Part shown: positions 44,151-52,486 of the stretch, one piece after another
How positions within the stretch are numbered: the stretch's first letter is position 1
Layout of the letters: each line of letters opens with the position of its first letter
NCBI RefSeq assembly: GCF_004331995.1
Contig: NZ_SJDT01000005.1
Coordinates: forward strand, 1 to 64,000
Length of the DNA stretch: 64,000 nt
Source of the DNA: Arcanobacterium bovis
GTDB taxonomy: Bacteria; Actinomycetota; Actinomycetes; Actinomycetales; Actinomycetaceae
Direction: 5' to 3'
Position numbers and translations under genes: made by a program
The notes under the pieces: generated by a model
The model's database searches: none
Seen by the model: the letters and a program-made list of their open reading frames with translations, nothing else
What the model was told of the DNA's origin: nothing

Positions 44151-46432
44151 GCAAACGTTCTCGTATTGCAAAAATCGCGTCCATCATCTTTTCCACCACT
44201 ATGCTTTCGTCCCTGGCTGGGATGCCAATGTGCGGTGCCAGTTCTTTTGACTCTTTTGCCGACGACGCAGCGCACTTTTCCGCCTCACAAACCAATCTCG
44301 CCGCGGGTATTTCTACAAGCGCAATGCACGTGTACACAGGTAAAAGCCAAGAAACAGCCAAACAAAACAAATCGCTGGACATAAAAATCGTCGATATTGC
44401 TGAATCGGTGCTCATGGCGGGGCAGGATCTGCACGTCACCGCCGTCGTCAAAAACAATAGCGATCACAACGCGACGGTAAGCAACATCGAGCTTGTGGCG
44501 CAGACGCAAAACAATATTCGTTCCACGCAAATATACGATTGGCTCGACGGCACCTCGTATAAAACGAAGCTGTTAACCACAAATCCGGAGGTCAACGTTC
44601 CAGCAGGCTCACAACAACGAGTATCCTTGACCGTTCCGGCAGCTAACCTACCTTGGGGGCGCAACGATACGTGGGGTGTGCACGGTATCGAAGCCCATGC
44701 GATTGCCAAGCTAGATAGCAAAGAAGTCGATATTTCCGACCGTTCACTGGTCGTAACCTCGAACGGACAAGCCACCTCTCCTATGCCCGTCAATGTGGTG
44801 GTTCCGCTAACGGATTCAGTTGATGCGCTTTCTCAAACCCCGAGCTTATTTGACGAGCTCACTGGCAATGTTCCCGAAGCAGAGACTCAACGGCATGCGG
44901 AGGCTAATCCTGAGGCTAATTCTGAAAAAAATTCCGAGCCAGATTCTAAGCCAAACTCCGAGCCAGCTGATGTAGAGGATCGAGGCGAGCTCACTCAAAA
45001 GATCCATGACTACGACGTCGATGGCGTGCATTTTTTGGTAGATCCAATAGCGCTAAAATCGCCGATGATCCGCACCGCTTTGGCAACGAAACAACACGCC
45101 ACTGCTGATCTCCTTCCCATGTACGACGCCGATTACGCAGCTCTCGCCCACACCCATCAGTACGAAATCGCCCGCAATATTGTGAGTTCAAGCATCGCGG
45201 CTGGTCAAAATGCCATTAATCAACCCGGAATCGGATACGCCTATCTTGAGGGAAACGTGGATCAGAGCGTCCTCGATCTCGTACGCACGTCAGGAATCCC
45301 AGGTGCCATTGTTCCAAGTGATGCGTTAAGCCAGCGTAATAGCTCCTATTACACTCCTTCAGCTCATACCAAACTTCCAGCTGCTAACTCTGAGTTGGAC
45401 GTACTTGTTACTGACTCAGAGGTAAATGCAGCTATTTCTGGAAAACTGCCAGCTCCCAAGGACGGGAAACCTCTGGACCTCGATCCAGTTGATGCGCGCC
45501 AAGCCTCTTTGGCACTCACCGCTATTCACACATTTCAAGCCCCAAATTTATCGCGTCCGATTCTGATTTCTGTGCCACGGCAAGCTGTGGAGTCGCCGCA
45601 AACACTAACAAATGTGCAAGCTGTATTGCATGCGCCATGGTTGAGCCCAGCGTCATTTGCCGCGATGCAAAAATCACCGCTCAGCGAAGCTAAATACCGC
45701 GCGCTCCCAGAAAACGCACCAAACGATGGTGAGTTTTCGCCGAAAGACATGGAAAATCTCAACCAATCCCAGGCACTCCTGAAACAGTTTTCCTCAAGCT
45801 GGGTAGATAAGAAGACTTTTGCCGATTTCGTTGAGCAGCACTCGAATCGACTCCTTTCAACGAATTTCCGCTCGCATACCGCAGCTCGATCCACCTTGCT
45901 TGCTGCGCTATCTGAAGATTCTGGCATCTTCCAAGAAATTCATTTCCAGCCATTATCAACAATCAATATGATCTCTGAATCGGCAGCGATCCCTGCGCGC
46001 ATTACAAATCCTTTTATTTCTCCAGTGCAAGTAACAGTTCGACTCAAAGCGTCTGACTCGCGTCTTTTTGCACCTCAACCCGTTAAAATCGTGATTCCGG
46101 CAAAATCGACCACAAGCGTTTCGGTTCCGGTGGAGGCGCGTGGTTCAGGAAACTTGCGGGTTGTTTTGTCGATCACTGACGACGCCGGAATGGCAGTTGG
46201 CAAGCCAATGAACGTTGACGTGCGTGTGCGGGCTACATGGGAATCGACCGGTACTGTTATCGCTGTGGTTCTGGTTGCCGGCATCTTGGTATTCGGCCTA
46301 GTGAAGTCAATTCGCAAAGGACGACGTTCGGCACCAGTTGATCCAGAAGAATTCACTTCGAAACTGGAAGCCGCTAAACTTGCCGAGGAAGAATCGCTCA
46401 AAGCCGATATTGATTTGCCGAAACTCGACTAG
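44147..46432 (+). CDS. Secreted DUF6049-like membrane protein
   Basis: A 761-residue protein: a signal peptide (IASIIFSTTMLSSLAG), a large exported region, one TM helix near 702-722 (AVVLVAGILVFGLVKS) and a short cytosolic tail. An acidic repetitive tract of Asn/Glu/Ser/Pro lies near 240-275 (NPEANSEKNSEPDSKPNSEP). The start GTG overlaps the NUDIX stop (GTGA). Position equals that of mycobacterial Rv3909, whose family DUF6049 is secreted and of unknown function. Sequence similarity was judged only by architecture and synteny. Confidence 0.72.
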   Translation: MSKRSRIAKIASIIFSTTMLSSLAGMPMCGASSFDSFADDAAHFSASQTNLAAGISTSAMHVYTGKSQETAKQNKSLDIKIVDIAESVLMAGQDLHVTAVVKNNSDHNATVSNIELVAQTQNNIRSTQIYDWLDGTSYKTKLLTTNPEVNVPAGSQQRVSLTVPAANLPWGRNDTWGVHGIEAHAIAKLDSKEVDISDRSLVVTSNGQATSPMPVNVVVPLTDSVDALSQTPSLFDELTGNVPEAETQRHAEANPEANSEKNSEPDSKPNSEPADVEDRGELTQKIHDYDVDGVHFLVDPIALKSPMIRTALATKQHATADLLPMYDADYAALAHTHQYEIARNIVSSSIAAGQNAINQPGIGYAYLEGNVDQSVLDLVRTSGIPGAIVPSDALSQRNSSYYTPSAHTKLPAANSELDVLVTDSEVNAAISGKLPAPKDGKPLDLDPVDARQASLALTAIHTFQAPNLSRPILISVPRQAVESPQTLTNVQAVLHAPWLSPASFAAMQKSPLSEAKYRALPENAPNDGEFSPKDMENLNQSQALLKQFSSSWVDKKTFADFVEQHSNRLLSTNFRSHTAARSTLLAALSEDSGIFQEIHFQPLSTINMISESAAIPARITNPFISPVQVTVRLKASDSRLFAPQPVKIVIPAKSTTSVSVPVEARGSGNLRVVLSITDDAGMAVGKPMNVDVRVRATWESTGTVIAVVLVAGILVFGLVKSIRKGRRSAPVDPEEFTSKLEAAKLAEEESLKADIDLPKLD

Positions 46433-46579
46433 CTGCACATTCGAGTAGGAGCGAATCAACAAAGGGTCAATTGAGCAGTATTGAAGAAAATCGTATTGGT
46501 CAAGCTTGCGAATATCTAAAAAGCCCTCAACAGAGTAAACTTGTGTCAGATATATACACATTTGCGTTTGGGGGATCAA

Positions 46580-48769
46580 TTGTCCGAGGAGCTTGCTTTC
46601 GCCGGTAAACGAATAGCGGATCGGTTTGAACTTACTGCGCCTACACCATATTCTTTCGGTGCTGAGTCCACGGCCACGTGGTTTGCCAACGATACGGTAC
46701 TTTCACGCCAAGTGCGAGCAATCGTCGTCGACATCCATCATCCGCACCGAGAAGCAGTCATCGACGCAGCCCGCCGCTCCTCACTGATCGACGATACGCA
46801 CACCATCGCCGTCGTCTCGGTAGTAGATAACGCAACCGACGCAGTAATCCTTACCGAAATACCGCTCGGAACCCCACTCAGCGCCTTCCTCAACGACAAG
46901 CCGCTTCATCCGCAAGCTGTGACGGCGATTATGGGTCAGCTTGCCTCGACTATTCACAACGCAAGTCAGCGGGGTGTGCGCCATCTCCAGCTGGCGGCGA
47001 ATAAGATTTACCTCACCGATTCGGGTGACATTCTCGTTGACGGTCTTGGCGTTAATGCTGCTCTTGCCGGTGTTGACACCAATAGGCTGAGTGCTGAATT
47101 GGATCGCGACGAAGCGCGTGGCCTGGTAGTGATGCTCGCTGCGCTCTTGCATGGTCAGGACTTCCCCACCGATCCGAGCACTCACGACTCTTTGATCGCG
47201 TCGGCGCGCGATATTCCTGAGCTGCCACAAGAATTGGTTGATCTATTCGCAAAAGAAAATTCCGACAAACCTATTCGGGCTGCTGGCGATTTTATGCGCA
47301 TGATTATGCCGTGGGAAGAGATCGATTTTTCCATGCTTCCCACTCCACGCAATTCCGACGGCGATGGCTCACCTGTGGAGGCGCCGAACGATGAACTTAC
47401 TGATACTTCCGTTTTCGCAGCACAGTTCGCACAAGAAAACGATTTGGTTGAGGAATCCCAACTGAGCTCGCAGCCTGTATGGCCAACCCTCGTCGCCGCC
47501 AATGCGGAATCTACCCACGCCAAAGAGGTGGAAAACGATGAGCTGGAAGATACCGAGGGTGAGCCAACGCAAGCACACGATGCTGTTTCGGCAGATCCAG
47601 ATACTCCTGCTGATGTGACTGGTGAGTCAAATATAGAGCCAAGTCCAAAAGCAACTCTGGAACCAGCTCCGGCTGGTGATGACGATGAACATGACGTTAA
47701 TGCCACTACCGCCGATGTTACCGACAATCCCCCAACCGAACAGATCACTCCTGTTCGCGCTGATAAAACTAGCGCACTTCCGCGGCTTGCGTGGCCAAAA
47801 CTGCCAGAAACCACTGAATCACACACAAGCGATTTGTTCGAGAACAGCACTCCAGTAGTGATTCCAGAACGAACGAGTATCTTGGAGTCCTTGCGTGAGA
47901 CTGTCGTACCGTCGTCGTACTCACGTGAGCAGCAAAAATCTGACCGCACCTCTGATTCAAGTTCCAAGAACCAGGCAGATACAGAGCGTGTGTCAAGCGT
48001 TCAAACTGGTGATAAATCTGGATTCGTTGATAAATCTGGAAAGAGTACATCGACGGCTACCAGCAACGAATCCACTGGTGAGCGCAATGATGTGCCAAGT
48101 GTTGTACTGAATAAGAAGTTCAGCGCGCCAAGGGCTGTGTTTATCATTTTTGGAATCCTTGCCGTTATTGGATTGATTTTTGCATTCTCGCAGCTCTTTA
48201 AGCCACTTGATCCTGTGTCAGTAACTAAACCTGATTCGGAGAAGCAAAGTTCACAAGGCAATGCTGGTAATAGCAACCAATCAGAAGACGCAGCTAAAAA
48301 GGACGCCGAGCCCACCGCCGTCGCTCCGAAAATTACGAAGATCACTGTGGTGGCACAAAACCCAAGTTTCCTCGCAGATCAAGACGATTCCACGAAACGC
48401 CTGGTAAGCACCACAAATCTCGCATTTGACGGAAATTCGGCAACCGCGTGGCAATCGTGGTGGTTTAAGAACGCTTCCACCTACAACAAAAATAAACTCG
48501 GCTTGCATATTGAGCTGGAGAAAGAAGCAGCTGTAAGCGAGATTGGCCTTAATATTGCAGGTGAAGGTGGCAATGTGCGCTGGATCAAGGCCACGGCTAC
48601 AAATCCAGCTCAAGGCGATGCTGTTGCCAACAGCGCGATGAACGCCCAAACTTCGCTCAAAGCCAGTGCGCCAGTCACCACCAAAGAGCTCGTCATTTGG
48701 TTCGACTCACTCCCAGTCGATAAAGAAGGTAAGCTGCGCGTAGTAGTCAACGAAATTTCAATTAAATAG
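46580..48769 (+). CDS. Pseudokinase - TM - discoidin-like envelope protein (no MurJ part)
   Basis: About 729 residues in three parts: N-terminal protein-kinase-like domain (1-250), acidic Ser/Thr/Glu linker (260-515), one TM helix (VFIIFGILAVIGLIFAF) and a C-terminal beta domain (about 590-729; NLAFDGNSATAWQSWW, discoidin-like). The catalytic loop reads HLQLAANKIYLT where HRDLKPxN is expected and DFG is DGLG, so it is a pseudokinase. In mycobacteria this module is the C-terminus of MviN/MurJ, and its TM lipid flippase is absent here. TTG at 46580 has GGGGGA upstream; an in-frame TTG at 46541 is also possible. Likely a wall-growth regulator. Confidence 0.8.
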   Translation: MSEELAFAGKRIADRFELTAPTPYSFGAESTATWFANDTVLSRQVRAIVVDIHHPHREAVIDAARRSSLIDDTHTIAVVSVVDNATDAVILTEIPLGTPLSAFLNDKPLHPQAVTAIMGQLASTIHNASQRGVRHLQLAANKIYLTDSGDILVDGLGVNAALAGVDTNRLSAELDRDEARGLVVMLAALLHGQDFPTDPSTHDSLIASARDIPELPQELVDLFAKENSDKPIRAAGDFMRMIMPWEEIDFSMLPTPRNSDGDGSPVEAPNDELTDTSVFAAQFAQENDLVEESQLSSQPVWPTLVAANAESTHAKEVENDELEDTEGEPTQAHDAVSADPDTPADVTGESNIEPSPKATLEPAPAGDDDEHDVNATTADVTDNPPTEQITPVRADKTSALPRLAWPKLPETTESHTSDLFENSTPVVIPERTSILESLRETVVPSSYSREQQKSDRTSDSSSKNQADTERVSSVQTGDKSGFVDKSGKSTSTATSNESTGERNDVPSVVLNKKFSAPRAVFIIFGILAVIGLIFAFSQLFKPLDPVSVTKPDSEKQSSQGNAGNSNQSEDAAKKDAEPTAVAPKITKITVVAQNPSFLADQDDSTKRLVSTTNLAFDGNSATAWQSWWFKNASTYNKNKLGLHIELEKEAAVSEIGLNIAGEGGNVRWIKATATNPAQGDAVANSAMNAQTSLKASAPVTTKELVIWFDSLPVDKEGKLRVVVNEISIK

Positions 48770-48888
48770 GCTTTTGATATTGTCGAATATACATCGGAGC
48801 ATGATTTAGCTGCTGCTACGAGCATGGTTGTGTGCATCAGCGAGTCGCCCAAATAGCTCAGATGTTGATCCGTTCAGGAAGGTTAAGA

Positions 48889-49815
48889 ATGTCTACACAG
48901 TACGACGTTATCATCGTTGGTTCCGGACCTGCAGGTTGGACTGCAGCTATTTACACTGCGCGAGCGGGATTGAACCCGCTGGTGCTCGCCGGCACGCTCG
49001 ATGCGGGCGGCGCGTTAATGACCACCACGGAAGTAGAGAACTTCCCTGGCTGGCCAGAAGGCATTCTCGGCCCTGAACTCATGGAAAAGATGCAGGCACA
49101 GGCGGAGCGATTCGGTGCGCAGGTTGAATACGAAGATGCAATCGAATTTGATTTGGCCGGTGATACCAAGATTATCAAGACCGATTCAGAAACTTACGAG
49201 GCCAAAGCGGTAATTTTGGCACTTGGATCGGCATACAAAAAGCTTGGATTGGACGCCGAAGCAGCATTTTCTGGAAAAGGTGTTTCCTACTGCGCTACCT
49301 GCGATGGTTTCTTCTTCAAAGGCCAGGAAATCGCCGTGGTTGGCGGGGGAGATTCTGCCGTCACTGAGGCATTGTTCCTTTCGCGCTTTGCGTCCAAAGT
49401 GCACGTGATTCACCGCCGCGATGAGCTGCGCGCTTCCAAAGTTATGGCTGATCGCCTGCTTGCCGACGAAAACGTGCAAATGCACTGGAATTCCCGCGTA
49501 ACCGACATCCAGGGTGAGAATAAGCTCGAGGCTCTGACCTTGGAAGATACAGTTACCGGTGAGAAGTCGGAGCTTCCGGTTGGCGGCCTATTCGTGGCGA
49601 TCGGTCACGAACCACGTTCCGCTGCTGTTTCGGAGCAGGTCACGGTGGACGACGCTGGATACATCGTCGTCGAAAGCCCCTCCGCACGCACAAACCTTCC
49701 GGGCGTTTTCGCGTGTGGCGACGTCGTCGATCACGAGTATCGCCAAGCGATTACGGCCGCCGGCACCGGCTGTGTTGCCGCACTTGATGCACAGAATTAC
49801 CTAGCGTCACTCTGA
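48889..49815 (+). CDS. trxB: Thioredoxin reductase
   Basis: 308-residue FAD/NADPH disulfide reductase. FAD motif IVGSGPAGWTAAIYTARAG, active site CATCDG (Cys near 135 and 138), NADPH motif VVGGGDSAVTEALFL, and the closing GVFACGDVVDHEYRQA. The ATG at 48889 has AGGAAGG upstream; the reading from 48832 is only an open extension. Reduces thioredoxin in the cytosol. No trxA follows here as it does in mycobacteria; the next gene is an aminotransferase 17 bp on. Confidence 0.97.
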   Translation: MSTQYDVIIVGSGPAGWTAAIYTARAGLNPLVLAGTLDAGGALMTTTEVENFPGWPEGILGPELMEKMQAQAERFGAQVEYEDAIEFDLAGDTKIIKTDSETYEAKAVILALGSAYKKLGLDAEAAFSGKGVSYCATCDGFFFKGQEIAVVGGGDSAVTEALFLSRFASKVHVIHRRDELRASKVMADRLLADENVQMHWNSRVTDIQGENKLEALTLEDTVTGEKSELPVGGLFVAIGHEPRSAAVSEQVTVDDAGYIVVESPSARTNLPGVFACGDVVDHEYRQAITAAGTGCVAALDAQNYLASL

Positions 49816-49832
49816 CTGCGAAAGGTGCCATC

Positions 49833-51179
49833 GTGAATCAACAATCCGAAGATCGGATTTCCCATGCCCTTTCAAGTGTTCAAGGCACTCGCCTTGATCC
49901 GTGGTTCGATCATTATGCCGACCGCGCGCTTGGAATGAAGCAGTCAGAAACTCGATCATTATTCGCCGTCGCCAACCGCCCAGAAGTGGTTTCACTAGCT
50001 GGCGGAATGCCTTTTATTCAAGGCCTCCCACTCGATTTCCTTGCAGACATGACCGCTAAGCTCATCCGCGAGCGCGGAGCCGCCGTCCTACAGTACGGCG
50101 GTGGACAGGGCGAAGAAGAGCTGCGTGAGATGATCGTCGAGGTCATGAAGCCTGAAGGTATCAACGCCCATCCGGACGACATCATGATCACCACCGGTTC
50201 CCAGCAGGCGCTCGATAACATCTGCAAGATCTTTATCAACCCCGGCGACGTCATCGTTGCGGAGGCTCCTTCGTACGTGGGCGCACTCGGCGTCTTCCGC
50301 TCCTACCAGGCAAACGTTGTTCATGTACCGATCGATGAAAACGGTCTGATCCCTGAGAGTCTCGAAGAAACTCTGAACCAGCTCGAGGCGGAGGGTCGCC
50401 CAGTTAAGTTCCTCTACACCGTCCCGAATTTCCATAACCCTGGTGGTGTGTGTATGTCTGACGAGCGCCGCCCTCAGGTGGTAGAAATCTGCCGGCGCCA
50501 CCACGTTCTTGTGCTCGAAGATAACCCTTATGGAATGCTCGGCTTTGACGGTGAAACCATGACGTGTCTCCAGAGCCTTGATCCTGAAACTGTGCTCTAC
50601 CTAGGATCTTTCTCGAAAACTTTCGCACCTGGTTACCGGGTAGGATGGACGCTCGCGCCTCACGCCGTCATCCAGCGCCTCACACTCGCGAATGAAGCCG
50701 CTGTTCTCTCCCCTACGAAGATGGGACAGCTGTCGATTTCCGAGTATCTGCGCACCTATGACTGGATGGCGCAGATCGGCGAGTATCGATCAATGTATCG
50801 TGAGCGTCGCGATGCCATGCTCGCTGCTCTGGATACCTATATGCCTCAGTGCTCATGGAACGTGCCTAATGGCGGCTTCTACACCTGGGTTAAGCTTCCT
50901 GACGGGCTCGATGCCAAGGCAATGCTTCCACGTGCAACCAGAAACTTGGTTGCATATGTGTCAGGTACGGCATTCTATGCTGATAACCAGGGCGAAGACC
51001 ATATGCGACTGTCGTTTTGTTACCCCACGCCCGAGAACATCACCGAAGGAATTCGGCGTCTTTCTGAGGTTGTCAAGGCCGAAGCTGAACTTGTGGATAT
51101 GTTTGGAGTACAAAATCGATTCCACGCCACTCAAGGTGGCGTTCATTCCGACGCCGCTCCCAACGTCACATCCCTTTAA
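49833..51179 (+). CDS. PLP-dependent aminotransferase, LysN/MocR C-domain type
   Basis: A 448-residue class I/II aminotransferase with no HTH. VPNFHNPGGVCMS, EDNPYGMLGFDGE and the PLP lysine motif LGSFSKTFAPGYRVGW are the family signature of 2-aminoadipate/aromatic-type aminotransferases. GTG at 49833 with AAAGG eight bases upstream. It lies between trxB and ddl, in the order often seen near parB in actinobacteria. It may supply or remove an amino group for wall precursor metabolism, but substrate cannot be told. Confidence 0.85.
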   Translation: MNQQSEDRISHALSSVQGTRLDPWFDHYADRALGMKQSETRSLFAVANRPEVVSLAGGMPFIQGLPLDFLADMTAKLIRERGAAVLQYGGGQGEEELREMIVEVMKPEGINAHPDDIMITTGSQQALDNICKIFINPGDVIVAEAPSYVGALGVFRSYQANVVHVPIDENGLIPESLEETLNQLEAEGRPVKFLYTVPNFHNPGGVCMSDERRPQVVEICRRHHVLVLEDNPYGMLGFDGETMTCLQSLDPETVLYLGSFSKTFAPGYRVGWTLAPHAVIQRLTLANEAAVLSPTKMGQLSISEYLRTYDWMAQIGEYRSMYRERRDAMLAALDTYMPQCSWNVPNGGFYTWVKLPDGLDAKAMLPRATRNLVAYVSGTAFYADNQGEDHMRLSFCYPTPENITEGIRRLSEVVKAEAELVDMFGVQNRFHATQGGVHSDAAPNVTSL

Positions 51180-51245
51180 TCTTTTGTTTTCAATAAAGTC
51201 GCTGTTCACTGGATTCGTTTTCAACGGAAAAGAAAGTAGGTAGCC

Positions 51246-52202
51246 ATGGATCGTCCGCTAACTGTAGCCATCCTTGCTGGAGGACTCACTCATGAGCGCG
51301 ATATTTCTATGCATTCAGGACGTCGCGTTGCCGGCGCTCTAAGGAACCGCGGTGTTCAGGTCAAGGTTCTGGACGTCGATGCGCAGCTACTACAGCGTTT
51401 GGACGCGCTTGATCCCGATGTCGTCTGGCCACTCGTTCATGGATCCACAGGTGAAGACGGCGCTTTACAAGATCTTTTGCAGCTCGCTGGTTACCCTTAT
51501 GTTGGCACTGAGCCTGCTGGTTGCCGGCTCGCATCCGACAAAGCCGTGGTGTCGTCCGTGCTTGAACGTGCAGGTGTTGCCGTTCCCACCGCCACGGCGC
51601 TCCCTCAACCACTTTTCCGTGAAGTTGGCGTAACCCCTGTTCTTGACCTCATCGAGTCCCAATATGGCTTCCCTGTGGTAATAAAGCCAGCTAAGGGCGG
51701 TTCATCGCTTGGATTAACGATTGTTGAAAACAAGGCACAGCTTCCCGGCGCAATGGTGGATTGTTTCGCGTACGACGACGTCGCCTTGGTGCAGTCTTTT
51801 GTGCGCGGACGTGAGTTTGGGGTTGCGGTTATTGATTTGGGCGACGGCGATGGCCCGCGTGTGCTTCCACCGGTAGAAGTACAGGCTAGCGGTCCGTATG
51901 ACTTTGACGCCCGCTACTACCCAGGCAGAGTTGAGTATTTCGTGCCGGCACGGGTAAACGAGGCAGAATTACAGGCGATTACCGATCTTGCATTGACTGT
52001 GCACAAGGTACTTGACCTGCGGCACTACTCTCGCACCGACGTCATCTTGGACGAAGCTGGCAAAGCGTGGTTTATCGACGTCAACACCACCCCAGGAATG
52101 ACGGAAACGTCGATATTCCCGCAAGCAGCAGCAGCGTATGCGCAAACGACTGACCGTAGCGTTGACGACGTTTACGTCGATATTTTGCGCGCTGCGCTGT
52201 GA
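51246..52202 (+). CDS. ddl: D-alanine--D-alanine ligase
   Basis: A 318-residue ATP-grasp ligase making D-Ala-D-Ala for peptidoglycan. LAGGLTHERDISMHSG lies at the N-terminus, LVHGSTGEDGALQ is the Ddl motif, PAKGGSSLGL binds ATP, and DVNTTPGMTETS supplies the metal ligands. The length is normal. A GAAAGTAGG SD precedes the ATG. Located after the aminotransferase, 66 bp on. D-Ala versus D-Lac specificity residues cannot be assigned with certainty by eye. Confidence 0.9.
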   Translation: MDRPLTVAILAGGLTHERDISMHSGRRVAGALRNRGVQVKVLDVDAQLLQRLDALDPDVVWPLVHGSTGEDGALQDLLQLAGYPYVGTEPAGCRLASDKAVVSSVLERAGVAVPTATALPQPLFREVGVTPVLDLIESQYGFPVVIKPAKGGSSLGLTIVENKAQLPGAMVDCFAYDDVALVQSFVRGREFGVAVIDLGDGDGPRVLPPVEVQASGPYDFDARYYPGRVEYFVPARVNEAELQAITDLALTVHKVLDLRHYSRTDVILDEAGKAWFIDVNTTPGMTETSIFPQAAAAYAQTTDRSVDDVYVDILRAAL

Positions 52203-52486
52203 TGGGCAGCTATTTATATATACCTGTTATTACCACGGTAAAATTGCCGGCGATCTTTGAGATTTAGGCTCTTGGTCCGTGGTGGCGCGAGCATTGCTAC
52301 AGTTTCGTTATGCTCGCGCCACCACAACTCAAAAATATTCATTTTTAGCCAGACTTTGCATAATATTCCCGATACTCTAAGTATCAACGAAACTATCAGA
52401 AACCTCGTTTTCCGAAATTTCGGCGAAGCTGTAGCAGGTTTGTTCAATAAACAGCACAAAATACATATTTCACAAGGGAGTGAGCC

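Noticed and set aside
46580-48769. Active Ser/Thr kinase
   Set aside because: The HRD aspartate and the beta-3 lysine equivalents are not present (HLQ, IVVDIHH), so phosphotransfer is unlikely.
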